From: Bacteroidota bacterium
Lineage (GTDB): Bacteria; Bacteroidota; Bacteroidia; Chitinophagales; Chitinophagaceae
NCBI GenBank assembly: GCA_018266555.1
Contig: JAFEAF010000007.1
Location: 1-64,000 of the forward strand
Direction of reading: 5' to 3'
Length of the DNA stretch: 64,000 bases
Shown here: positions 37,503 through 46,842 of the stretch, piece by piece
Numbering within the stretch: the stretch's first letter is position 1
Layout: every line of letters starts with the position of its first letter
Made by a program: the position numbers and the translations under genes
The notes under the pieces: generated by a model
Database searches by the model: none
The model's input: the letters and a program-made list of their open reading frames with translations, nothing else
What the model was told of the DNA's origin: nothing

Positions 37503-37986
37503 TGTTCATGAATCTATCTTATACCCGATGAGCAAAAAAAACGACACCGGTATTTAATAAAATCCGGATTTATTTTAATAACGAATAGAGGATGCGATAA
37601 ATAGAACATGAATAGAAACTCTATAGCTAAAATAAACAGCATTGCAGAGATAACCCGCCGATATTTTGAATAAAAATGCCGGAGGCCATTTGAATGAAAA
37701 TATGCTGGTATCATGGCCGGCCCATTTTAACAGAGTCGTTATTAAAGGAAACAAGTGAATGGAAAACCGGTAAATTAAATTATGCGGTAGCACTTTTTTA
37801 TGATCATGCATTTACAATGGTTTTTTATTTCCCGGATACCCGGGTATTTTTTTACTAAAAAACCGTGAAGAAGATTTTGGTATAATCAACTCAAATGGGA
37901 AATGCCCTTCGAAATAATACTGGATAAGCCGGGAAATGATAATAGAAATCATTTTTTCTTACATCAAACCTTTTTTTTATTAAGTC

Positions 37987-38013
37987 TGGCCACTTATTCG
38001 TAAATATTGGCCA
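37987..38013. promoter_or_regulatory. 21-bp-spaced TGGCCA repeat upstream of cassette 2
   Basis: TGGCCA occurs at 37987-37992 and again at 38008-38013. The start-to-start distance is 21 bp, the same geometry as the LytTR operators but with different half-sites. It lies about 240 bp upstream of the cassette 2 barrel start. TGGCCA is itself palindromic, which makes chance occurrence more likely. Confidence 0.3.
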
Positions 38014-38253
38014 TATACTAAGTCATTCTTTTAAAAGCAGGAATTGCTGAATACATTCATACCTGATTTGCCCTTAGCATTTCAATTCCGGGAATGAAAT
38101 GGTTAGGGTCAGGAAAATGAGATCAAAAATTCTTTATCTAAAACACGGTTATGAACATTACAATAATTGTCCTGCGGGTTTGTCATCTTTAATAATCATG
38201 CTAACCATACTGCAGGAAGTACTCTGGAAGCAAAACATGCCAAAAACATTTTT

Positions 38254-39972
38254 ATGATAAGAAAACCTGGTGCGGTATTTCTTAATATTTTAATACTTCT
38301 GTTTTTTCAAGGATTGGATGCCGGGGCTCAGGATCTCAGTAAGCTGGGCAAACAAAAACCTTTTGCCATCAATGGCAGTGTAGGTGCATCAGCCACCTTT
38401 TATCATTCTAATGAGCCCGCTGCTACCAGGCCACCATACGGGTGGAATATTTACGGAAATTTTTCTCCCACCGTTTATGGTGTGGCTTTACCTTTTTCTT
38501 TTTTAATTAATCAATATGGAAACAGTTATTCACAACCTTTCTCCCAGTTTGGGCTTAGTCCTACTTACAAATGGATCAAGTTGGATCTTGGATACAGGAA
38601 TATTCCATTTTCTCCAGTTACTTTTGACGGGCAAAGTTTTCGAGGGGTGGGACTGGAGCTGACTCCCGGGATATTCCGTTTTTCTGCTTTTTATGGAAAG
38701 CTGAACAGGAAAGTGAATGAAGATACTACGAGCGGCAGGTTTACAGCTCCGCAGTTTTCCAGGATCGGTTATGGTGTAAAAATCGGCGTTGGCAATACAT
38801 CAAACTATTTTGACCTGATTTATTTTCATGCAAAAGATGATAGCAGTTCAGCAAAAATTATAAACAAAACCAATTATACAGCCCAGGAAAATTCTGTTAT
38901 TGGTTCTTCCTTTAAAGTGACCCTGGTCAAAAAAATTATTTTCAGTACCGACTTTGCGATCAGCGGACTGACGCAAGACATCAGTATTCCGAAATCCGCA
39001 CAGGCCCCTGATTCAACGATGCCGCAAAAGTTGATGAAGAAGTTTCTTCCGGTCAACAGTTCAACGGTAGCTAATTGGGCAGGTCAGTCTTCTTTGCAAT
39101 TTAACCTGAAAGGATACACGACTACACTTGGATACAGACGGGTGGAACCTGATTTTAAATCGTTAGGTACCCCGTATATGTTAAATGATGTAGAATTGCT
39201 GAACTGGATAAATAATTTCAATCTTGCCACCGGTAAACTGAATATCACTACCAGTTTGTCTGATCAGCATAACAACCTCGGTAAAAATCTGACCAATGAG
39301 ATGCAAACTCTTACCGGTACCCTGAATGTAAATGCATTGTTGAGCTCGAAGTTAAATCTGAATTTAAATTATTCCGGTTACGGGCTCAGACAAAAAGATG
39401 GAACAGAACACTTAAATGATTCCGTAAGGTTGAACCAGGATATTCATCAATTCGGAATCACGCCTTCTTACACCATGACAGTGGCATCACATTCACACTC
39501 GATCAGTGGGAATGTAAGTTATATGTTGCTGGATGATAAAAATCCGGCCACATCTTCTTTTACAAGCAGTAACAATTTATCCGGTTCCTTAAATTATACC
39601 CTGGGATTTATCAAGAAAGCATCCAGTGTTACACTTTCAGGGCTTTTCTCTAAATACACACAGGATACCATTTATTATCGAACACTGGGCGCCACCATCA
39701 GCGGTTCTGCACAAATGCTAAAAGATAAAGCACTGAGCCTGCAGGGTTCATTCGGTTATTTGATGAACAAGTCATCCTTTGGCAATGTGCAGGGTAATTT
39801 CACTTTCTCAGGAAATGTAAGTTATCACGTAAAACATCATTCTTTAAATGCATACGCCAGCTATGTGTATACACCATATAACCCGATCAATAATATTATA
39901 TATAAAAATATACCACAGGCAGTAGCTACCAAAAACATGTCTGGAGGCATTTCCTATACTTATTCATTCTGA
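38254..39972 (+). CDS. outer-membrane beta-barrel protein, cassette 2 gene 1
   Basis: The protein is 572 residues from the ATG at 38254 (MIRKPGAVFLNIL, signal peptide ending AGAQ). This start gives the same length as the 571-residue paralogue in cassette 1; the frame is open 29 codons further upstream, but that part has no signal features. The strand pattern and blocks match the paralogue: PYGWNIYGNFSPTVYGVALPF, GQSFRGVGLELTPG, GYRRVEPDFKSLGTPYMLNDVE and SGGISYTYSF at the aromatic end. There is no plug or TonB box. It is followed after 18 bp by the giant-protein gene. Confidence 0.84.
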   Translation: MIRKPGAVFLNILILLFFQGLDAGAQDLSKLGKQKPFAINGSVGASATFYHSNEPAATRPPYGWNIYGNFSPTVYGVALPFSFLINQYGNSYSQPFSQFGLSPTYKWIKLDLGYRNIPFSPVTFDGQSFRGVGLELTPGIFRFSAFYGKLNRKVNEDTTSGRFTAPQFSRIGYGVKIGVGNTSNYFDLIYFHAKDDSSSAKIINKTNYTAQENSVIGSSFKVTLVKKIIFSTDFAISGLTQDISIPKSAQAPDSTMPQKLMKKFLPVNSSTVANWAGQSSLQFNLKGYTTTLGYRRVEPDFKSLGTPYMLNDVELLNWINNFNLATGKLNITTSLSDQHNNLGKNLTNEMQTLTGTLNVNALLSSKLNLNLNYSGYGLRQKDGTEHLNDSVRLNQDIHQFGITPSYTMTVASHSHSISGNVSYMLLDDKNPATSSFTSSNNLSGSLNYTLGFIKKASSVTLSGLFSKYTQDTIYYRTLGATISGSAQMLKDKALSLQGSFGYLMNKSSFGNVQGNFTFSGNVSYHVKHHSLNAYASYVYTPYNPINNIIYKNIPQAVATKNMSGGISYTYSF

Positions 39973-39990
39973 TAGTATCAAACAAATGAT

Positions 39991-42900
39991 ATGAAAAGAA
40001 AAAATTTTATTATAACAATCCTGTTGCTGGCCATAGCAACTCAAAACCTGATGGCGCAGCCATTTAATGTAACTATTAACACTTCTGCAATCCCGCCGGT
40101 TAATCCTGTTGTAAGCCAGTATATTTCTTCCGGGAGTGTCCATTCGTCCTTGTTATATAATATTGCCGGAGCTGGCCCGATGCAGGTTTATGTGCAGGGA
40201 AAAATTGAATGTCTTTCCCCGTCTCCATTTACAATCAGTGTGAATCCAACATTTGCGGGCCAGGGTATGATCAGCCTGACTGCGGGAATTCCTGTTCAGT
40301 TAACGGCAACACAAATACTTGGTGCTTTTGGTTTTTTTGTTGATGCCAATCTTGTAGCTGCCGGGGTAAACCTGAATTCATTAAAAGATGCCAACAACAA
40401 TATCAAATTACCTCCGGGAACCTATAGAATGTGTTTTGTTGCCAAAAGCCCGGACCCTGCAAGCGGTCAGCCCGGGCCTAATGTTTCGGATCCCAATCTT
40501 GGCTGTGCCACTTTTACCATACAAAATACTCAGCCCGCAAATGGAGTGACGATAAACACTATAGTTATTCCACCAGCCGCTCCTGCCTTTAATACTTTTA
40601 TTCTTACTGGAAATATAAAGCCTTCCGTGCAGTTTAATGTTGCCGGTGCCGGCAATACTCTGGTAAAAATTTTTGGAAAAATGGAACGACTTTCACCTTC
40701 GCCTTTTACCATTAATGTAAATACTAACTACATACCGCAACAAACACTTACTCTTACTCCGGGAGTACCGCTGCAAATGTCTATAGACCAGGTACTGGAT
40801 GCATTTGGAAATTTCAGCCAGGGGAATCTTGCTTTGTCGGGTATCAGTTGGAATGAACTAACGAATAGTGACAACACTCTTCGCCTCCCGGACGGAACGT
40901 ACAGAATTTGTTTTTATGCAAAATATTTTTCACCGGCAACCGGTGTAGGCGGCAATGCTTCTGATCCGGCTTTGGGTTGTGCTACCTTCGGCATTTGTGC
41001 CTCTGCAGCAGCACCACAGTTTACACAGCCGGTCAGCAATTTTAATATTACGAATACTATCCCTGTCATACAAAGAACCTCGCCCATAGTTTTTGCATGG
41101 ACTCCACCGAACAGTACCTGTGGTGGCCAATTGGGAGCCCTGACTTATGAGTTGGAAATTCATGAACTGTTGCAGGGACAAACACCTACCGACGCTATTA
41201 ATAATCCACCGGTATTTATCAGAAGGCAACTACCGGCTACTACTTTCCTTTTAGACACCATTTTAAATAATAATGTTTTGCAAAGTGGGAAGCGTTATGC
41301 AATTCGTGTGAGAGCTATGGCTCCTGCGGGCAATACCTTGGTGCAGAAAATAGAGAACAATGGATTCAGCAGGGTAGAAGCTTTTCAATTTGGAGATACT
41401 GCTAAATCTTCTTTACCAACTGTAAGCAGTACAGGAAACAATCCGCCACCTCCACCTCAGAATAATCAAAATAATAACAATAACAACAATAACAATAACA
41501 ATAATCCGCCACCACCCAAGAATAATCAAAATCAAAACCAACAGGTTGCTGATGCGTATGACTCAACAGCAGATTGCGGCATCAAACTTCCGGTAGATTC
41601 AACAAAGAGGCCAAAGGGAACTGATCTGACCAACAAAGTCCTTTCAATCGGTCAATTTAAACTTACCCCAACCACTATTACTCAAAATCCGGATTCAAGC
41701 TTTACCGGAACTGGAACTATTGACTGGAAACCACTCTCACATACCATTAAATTAGCGGTATCATTTAAGAATATCCAGGTGAATAAAGATGACAGTGTAT
41801 TTGCAGGGCTGGTAACCACTTCCAAGAATTCAAAAATATCATTGTCCAATTCATTTTCATCATTCAAGGATTTTTCGAACCAAACTTCACAGCAACTGGA
41901 TCAGATATCTGAAAATGTTGAAAATTTTTTGAAACAATATCCCGGTGGACAACTTGTAAGCCAGATTGCTACCAATTCCCCTGTGAGTTTTCCGATCGGA
42001 TTGGATAACCAGGATATTGGAGGCACACCGGTTACCTTGGCAATCATGAATATGTCATTTTCTGCAAAAGGGGCCACCATGAGTGTGTTGCTGAATATAA
42101 ACATACCGGATGCAAACGGATGGCTTTCCCTTGCCGGCACGGGATTCTGTTTGAATCCAACAGGTGTTTCCTTTGCCAAAGGCACATTATTTCTCCCTGT
42201 GGATCATCATTTCAATTTTGGTACGGATAAAGATAGTTTAGACTTTGCCTTCAAAGGCTGCCCGACGGCAGATTCTACCAAGGGAACCTATGTTAACTGG
42301 GAGAATGGAAAATTATCTGATATAGTAGCAAATGTGCAGGTTACTTTCCCGAAAAATATGATTGTGGCGGAGGATAAAGACGGAAACCCGAAAGACAGTG
42401 TCGTTACTGCTACTATGAATTTTAATTTCAAAAAATGGGATGACTGGATTGCAGGTATCACGTTTGATAATTTCCAGTTGCCCGGTGTAAAAGGCCTGGG
42501 TTTTCATCCTGGTACCATGTATTATGATCACTCGTCCGTACGTAATCCGAGTGGATTTAAGTTCCCTAAAAACTACACAGGATACAGCGGAAATGATTTT
42601 GAAGGATTATATATCAGCGATATGCAGGTGTTGCTGCCCACTGACTTCAAAACATTTAACCAGGGAAAAAACAGGACATCGTTTTCTGCTAAAGATCTGG
42701 TGATAGACAGCAAAGGGGTAAGTGTAAATCTTCTTGGTTATACAATCATTGATCTGAGTACGGGAGATCTTGGCGGATGGGCATTCTCATTGGATACTGT
42801 GAGGGTGCAGGTTCAGCAAAATACTTTTACAGACGGTTCTTTTAAAGGGAAAATTTTATTGCCGGTCAGTAAAACACCTTTGGTATACCTGGGTGATTTG

Positions 42901-45900
42901 CATATTGGAAAAGATACCATCACCGGCAAAGATTCTACACTTCAATACGATTTTGTCGTGCAGCCTTCTGATGACATGCAGTTTGATATCTGGGCGGCAA
43001 AAGTTCAGCTGAATAAAAACTCTGCATTTAAAATACAACGGGAAAAGGATGGAACACTCGTATCTTTTATTTTAAATGGAACCATTGGAATCAACATCGG
43101 ATCTTCAGGGGTGAATTTACCCGGTTTAAAATTTGACAGCCTGGGAATTGCAAACAGGGATCCTAAAACCAATGAAAAGAAATTCTGGTTTAGTCCCGGC
43201 ACCTGGAATTTTTCAGGAGGTTCTAACTCCAATTCCGGTTCTTCCAGTTTTGTAGTACCGGCAAATAGTGATCTTGCTGTTGCATTCGGACCGAATGTAA
43301 ATAGTGACCATTATGATAATAATTATGCTTTTGAAAGGGATGAACCTTTTGATGATGCAAATGATCAGGGCCAGGTATCGGGCTTCCCCATTTCCATTAA
43401 TAATGTGAAACCATACACGGATTTTTCGGACATGAGCAATCTGAAAGTGGGCGTGCAGTTTGATCTGAATGTGAATGTGGGTCTTGGGGATGCATCGGTT
43501 GTCAGTGCAACCACACAACTTGCAGTTTATGGAACAATCAATGCATCATTTCAAAATATGGCTCCTCAGATTTCCCTTTCTGCAGGAGTGGATATTGACT
43601 CTGTAATCATAAAAGGAGATGTAGGGCCCGTGAATCTAAGTGGAATACTGGTCTTTTACAAACATGATAATGTATATGGCGATGGATTGAAAGGGCATGT
43701 AAGTGCGATGTTCCCGATGTTGTCTGTAGGTATTGAAGCTACTGCGCAGTTCGGCAATGTAAACAATTATAATTACTGGTATGTGGATGCCAGTGCCACT
43801 TTCCCGACTATACCTGTTGTAGGAATGATCGGCATTAACGGATTTGGCGGGGGAGCATATTATAATATGGTTATGCAGGGTAATCTCCCTGCTGATCCTT
43901 CCAACCTCCAGGCAGCAACCGTTTCAAAAAATGCCACGCCGGGAACGACCATGTCCGGTGTCACCTTTGTACCTCAGCAGGGCGCCGCAGGTATTCGTGC
44001 ATCAGTAGGTATAGCACTGGTTTCACAACCTTCAAAATCGGGCGCCGATGCAATGAATGCAAAAATTACTTTAACGGCACAGATTGTAAACGGAGCACTT
44101 GATCAACTTGCGCTTCATGGTGATGTTTTTGTTATGACGAACTCCCCGACAAATACTAATGCTACAATACAGGGTACAGTGGATATTGTATATGATATCA
44201 CTCAAAATAAGTTTTCACTTGCGGCGGATGTTAAAGGAAAATTGGGCACTATTGCAGTTAATGTGCCGCTCGGCATCTATTCTGGTCCTGATGGCTGGTA
44301 TCTGAAGGTGGGCGATGCATATGGAGAACGGGCTACATTTCAACTGGTAGATGAATCAACAGATGTGTTCACTTTACGTGTGGGAGCTAACGCTTACCTG
44401 GAAATGGGTAGCCTCATTAACCCGTCACTCCCGCCTCTGCCGGATAAGTTGACTGCTTTTGGCATACAGCGTTCACCGGATGTGGATGCATTGGTGAATG
44501 CAATGAACAAAACGGATGGCAACGGGTTGATGTTTGGTGCCCAGGTAAATGGCGAGCTAAAATTCAGTTTAGGATTTCTGTATGCCAATATTGATGCCAT
44601 TATAGGATTTGACCTGGCACTAAAACATTTTGCTCAGAGTTTTCAATGTGGTGGTGCCAGTGCCGGTTGGGAAAACTGGTACGCACTCGGTCAATTGTAT
44701 TTTTATTTTGATCTGGATGTCGGGGTTCATGTGGATTGTTTTCTTGGCAAAGGTGATTTTCATCTTGTTTCCTTTACTGCAGGCGGCGTACTATCAGCCG
44801 GCTTGCCCAACCCTACCTGGCTTGACGGATCAGTTCGGGTGAAAGGTGAAATTTTTGACGGCCTGATTAGTGTTGATCAAGATGCTCATTTTACCATCGG
44901 TGATAAATGTTATCCCACTCCGTCACCACTTACCGATATCAATATCATCAGCAGCTATGGACCACAGGGAAAAGGCGATGTGTTTGATGCGCCTTACGTG
45001 GCCTCCAATATCGGGCTTGGGGTCAATTATGATGTAATGGTGCCGCCTACAAATAATAAACCCAATGGTGAAATCCGTACCTACAAGTTTGATATCGCTT
45101 CCTATACACTGAGTGAAAACGGAAAGAATGTGAATAGTAGTCATATTGTCTATCAGAATAATAATACTACCGGAATCATCGTGCATGATGAGATTTTGAA
45201 GCCCAATACAAATTATACGGTAACGGTGGTTTGTAATGGTATGCAGTTTTATCCCGATGAAAATAAGTGGGATTATCCATATAATGACCAGGATAATCAA
45301 AAAGAGCCTTTTGAACAATCTGTGACCTGGAGTTTCAAAACAGGGGATGCGCCGGGTTATATTCCCGATAAGAACGTACATTTCTCATACCCGGTAAAAA
45401 ACCAGAGATATGTGCTGAAGCAGGAGATGAATGGAAATGCTGTGATCAAACTTGCACAATGGCAACCCAATATTCTTTCCAACTCTTCAAACTCTGTTAT
45501 TAACTTATCAGCCGGTGGAGGGTTTGATTATAAACTGTTCTTCATTCCTGTGGGCAGTACCGATACAATAAAAACCACTTTCACCGCAAATGAATCAGGC
45601 AAAACACTCAACTACCAATTGCCTGCAACTTTAAAAAACAATACCGTGTACCGGGCAGAGTTTTGGTCTTTTCCGAGAACCGGAAGCAGTCTCACCGCAC
45701 TTAAAGCCGTCAGCAAAGTAAGTTTGAGTACCCGAACAATGAATATTCAAAACAGCGGCAATGCATCCGGCAATGGGTCTGTCAGCGCACAGATCAAGCA
45801 GACTACTATTACCGGGCCTGTACGGATGGGCGAAACGCCAAAACCTATTTATGTATTCAGTTTTGGTACGAGCCAGTTCAACAGCCTGGCTGAAAAACTG

Positions 45901-46830
45901 AATTCAATGGGTCAATGGAATGCAGTGAATAAATCGGATATTATGTGGATCCAGGCACAAAACATACCTGCCGAGCAATTTGATGAATATGAAGTAAAAG
46001 GATTTACAGCTCCGGACGGCACCCCATATCCGTCAATATTTAATGCCCGCATCGAGTGGAACAGCAACCAGCAAAATGAACAGTTTGCAAGCGATAACTT
46101 ATATGCCCCTGCATTCTCTCTTGCATTCAAAGGTGTACAAACGTACCTGAGTGTTCCTGATATGAGAGAAATGATATACAGGCCAGTGCTAACACTTGAC
46201 TGGAGTGGTTTTGCATATAGCCCGCCATTAAGTCTTTCTGAAACTACTTCAACTTCGGGTTTCGTGGCAATGACTGCAAATCGTCCTGCACTCAATTTAT
46301 TAACGGGCAGTGGCTCAAACAATACCTCAAAAGGAAACAGCATCAGTACTATTTCTTCTGCCGGATACTCCTTTTCATTCAACAGGGTAGCAGCGGCCTC
46401 TTTAGGTGCCAACCAGTTTAACTCAGGAAGTATGAGTGTAATAAATGTAAAAATTCCTATGCCTTATTCATTGAAGTGGTCAAGGGATTATTATATACGC
46501 CAGGATTTTAATTTACTCAGAGCTTTCGGATTATTGGCGCAAACCCAGGCCAGTATCATAAAAAATCAAATGAGCCCGTCAGATGCAGAAGCAATGTTAT
46601 CACAGATGGGAGGCGATATCAATTTTGCAAACAATGATATTGGTGGAACAGTTTCCATGCCCTGGAATAAATTCTATTATTTATATACTGATCCTAATTC
46701 AGTAAACATTTTAAATAAACTGAAAGGGCTCCAGTTTGTTCCTTACCCGCATGGCAGCCGCACCATTATTTTCCGCTACCAGGCAGGCTCATTACAGGGA
46801 AATTCAGTAAATAAAACCTTCAACTATTAA
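39991..46830 (+). CDS. giant exported beta-rich protein, cassette 2 gene 2
   Basis: The protein is 2,279 residues with a signal peptide to LMAQ (~23). A ~155-residue domain occurs twice (about 24-178 and 184-335), each with LSPSPFTI, a PxGTYRxCFxAK strand and LGCATF; the cassette 1 protein has one. An FN3-like domain follows (TYELEIHELLQGQTP), then a Pro/Asn linker with a 12-residue Asn run (about 483-520). The long body is parallel to the paralogue (GGWAFSLDTV, GPVNLSGILVF, AGLPNPTWLDG, DVFDAPY) with FN3-like modules near 1590-1840. There is no T9SS domain and no catalytic motif. Length and repetition suggest a surface or periplasm-spanning structure working with the barrel and the FN3 protein. 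Confidence 0.82.
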   Translation: MKRKNFIITILLLAIATQNLMAQPFNVTINTSAIPPVNPVVSQYISSGSVHSSLLYNIAGAGPMQVYVQGKIECLSPSPFTISVNPTFAGQGMISLTAGIPVQLTATQILGAFGFFVDANLVAAGVNLNSLKDANNNIKLPPGTYRMCFVAKSPDPASGQPGPNVSDPNLGCATFTIQNTQPANGVTINTIVIPPAAPAFNTFILTGNIKPSVQFNVAGAGNTLVKIFGKMERLSPSPFTINVNTNYIPQQTLTLTPGVPLQMSIDQVLDAFGNFSQGNLALSGISWNELTNSDNTLRLPDGTYRICFYAKYFSPATGVGGNASDPALGCATFGICASAAAPQFTQPVSNFNITNTIPVIQRTSPIVFAWTPPNSTCGGQLGALTYELEIHELLQGQTPTDAINNPPVFIRRQLPATTFLLDTILNNNVLQSGKRYAIRVRAMAPAGNTLVQKIENNGFSRVEAFQFGDTAKSSLPTVSSTGNNPPPPPQNNQNNNNNNNNNNNNPPPPKNNQNQNQQVADAYDSTADCGIKLPVDSTKRPKGTDLTNKVLSIGQFKLTPTTITQNPDSSFTGTGTIDWKPLSHTIKLAVSFKNIQVNKDDSVFAGLVTTSKNSKISLSNSFSSFKDFSNQTSQQLDQISENVENFLKQYPGGQLVSQIATNSPVSFPIGLDNQDIGGTPVTLAIMNMSFSAKGATMSVLLNINIPDANGWLSLAGTGFCLNPTGVSFAKGTLFLPVDHHFNFGTDKDSLDFAFKGCPTADSTKGTYVNWENGKLSDIVANVQVTFPKNMIVAEDKDGNPKDSVVTATMNFNFKKWDDWIAGITFDNFQLPGVKGLGFHPGTMYYDHSSVRNPSGFKFPKNYTGYSGNDFEGLYISDMQVLLPTDFKTFNQGKNRTSFSAKDLVIDSKGVSVNLLGYTIIDLSTGDLGGWAFSLDTVRVQVQQNTFTDGSFKGKILLPVSKTPLVYLGDLHIGKDTITGKDSTLQYDFVVQPSDDMQFDIWAAKVQLNKNSAFKIQREKDGTLVSFILNGTIGINIGSSGVNLPGLKFDSLGIANRDPKTNEKKFWFSPGTWNFSGGSNSNSGSSSFVVPANSDLAVAFGPNVNSDHYDNNYAFERDEPFDDANDQGQVSGFPISINNVKPYTDFSDMSNLKVGVQFDLNVNVGLGDASVVSATTQLAVYGTINASFQNMAPQISLSAGVDIDSVIIKGDVGPVNLSGILVFYKHDNVYGDGLKGHVSAMFPMLSVGIEATAQFGNVNNYNYWYVDASATFPTIPVVGMIGINGFGGGAYYNMVMQGNLPADPSNLQAATVSKNATPGTTMSGVTFVPQQGAAGIRASVGIALVSQPSKSGADAMNAKITLTAQIVNGALDQLALHGDVFVMTNSPTNTNATIQGTVDIVYDITQNKFSLAADVKGKLGTIAVNVPLGIYSGPDGWYLKVGDAYGERATFQLVDESTDVFTLRVGANAYLEMGSLINPSLPPLPDKLTAFGIQRSPDVDALVNAMNKTDGNGLMFGAQVNGELKFSLGFLYANIDAIIGFDLALKHFAQSFQCGGASAGWENWYALGQLYFYFDLDVGVHVDCFLGKGDFHLVSFTAGGVLSAGLPNPTWLDGSVRVKGEIFDGLISVDQDAHFTIGDKCYPTPSPLTDINIISSYGPQGKGDVFDAPYVASNIGLGVNYDVMVPPTNNKPNGEIRTYKFDIASYTLSENGKNVNSSHIVYQNNNTTGIIVHDEILKPNTNYTVTVVCNGMQFYPDENKWDYPYNDQDNQKEPFEQSVTWSFKTGDAPGYIPDKNVHFSYPVKNQRYVLKQEMNGNAVIKLAQWQPNILSNSSNSVINLSAGGGFDYKLFFIPVGSTDTIKTTFTANESGKTLNYQLPATLKNNTVYRAEFWSFPRTGSSLTALKAVSKVSLSTRTMNIQNSGNASGNGSVSAQIKQTTITGPVRMGETPKPIYVFSFGTSQFNSLAEKLNSMGQWNAVNKSDIMWIQAQNIPAEQFDEYEVKGFTAPDGTPYPSIFNARIEWNSNQQNEQFASDNLYAPAFSLAFKGVQTYLSVPDMREMIYRPVLTLDWSGFAYSPPLSLSETTSTSGFVAMTANRPALNLLTGSGSNNTSKGNSISTISSAGYSFSFNRVAAASLGANQFNSGSMSVINVKIPMPYSLKWSRDYYIRQDFNLLRAFGLLAQTQASIIKNQMSPSDAEAMLSQMGGDINFANNDIGGTVSMPWNKFYYLYTDPNSVNILNKLKGLQFVPYPHGSRTIIFRYQAGSLQGNSVNKTFNY

Positions 46831-46842
46831 AGCAACAGAAAG

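Larger units (their letters stand above)
37222..38253. other. 1-kb gene-free region upstream of cassette 2
   Basis: This region follows the left direct repeat and precedes the cassette 2 barrel gene. It holds a possible 52-codon remnant (37344-37502), a GC stem with a T-run on the plus strand (CCCGG 37831-37835, CCGGG 37840-37844, then TATTTTTTT), and TGGCCA twice with 21-bp spacing (37987 and 38008). No good copy of the ACCGAC-type operator is present. The overlapping minus-strand frames at 37514-37811 look random. Confidence 0.5.

Noticed and set aside
37514-37811. Two overlapping minus-strand frames (66 and 78 codons)
   Set aside because: Both are open by chance in AT-rich sequence, overlap each other in different frames and show no domain or signal.
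37831-37853. CCCGG/CCGGG stem followed by seven T on the plus strand
   Set aside because: It has the form of a terminator, but no plus-strand gene reads into it. Kept only as a note in the intergenic entry.
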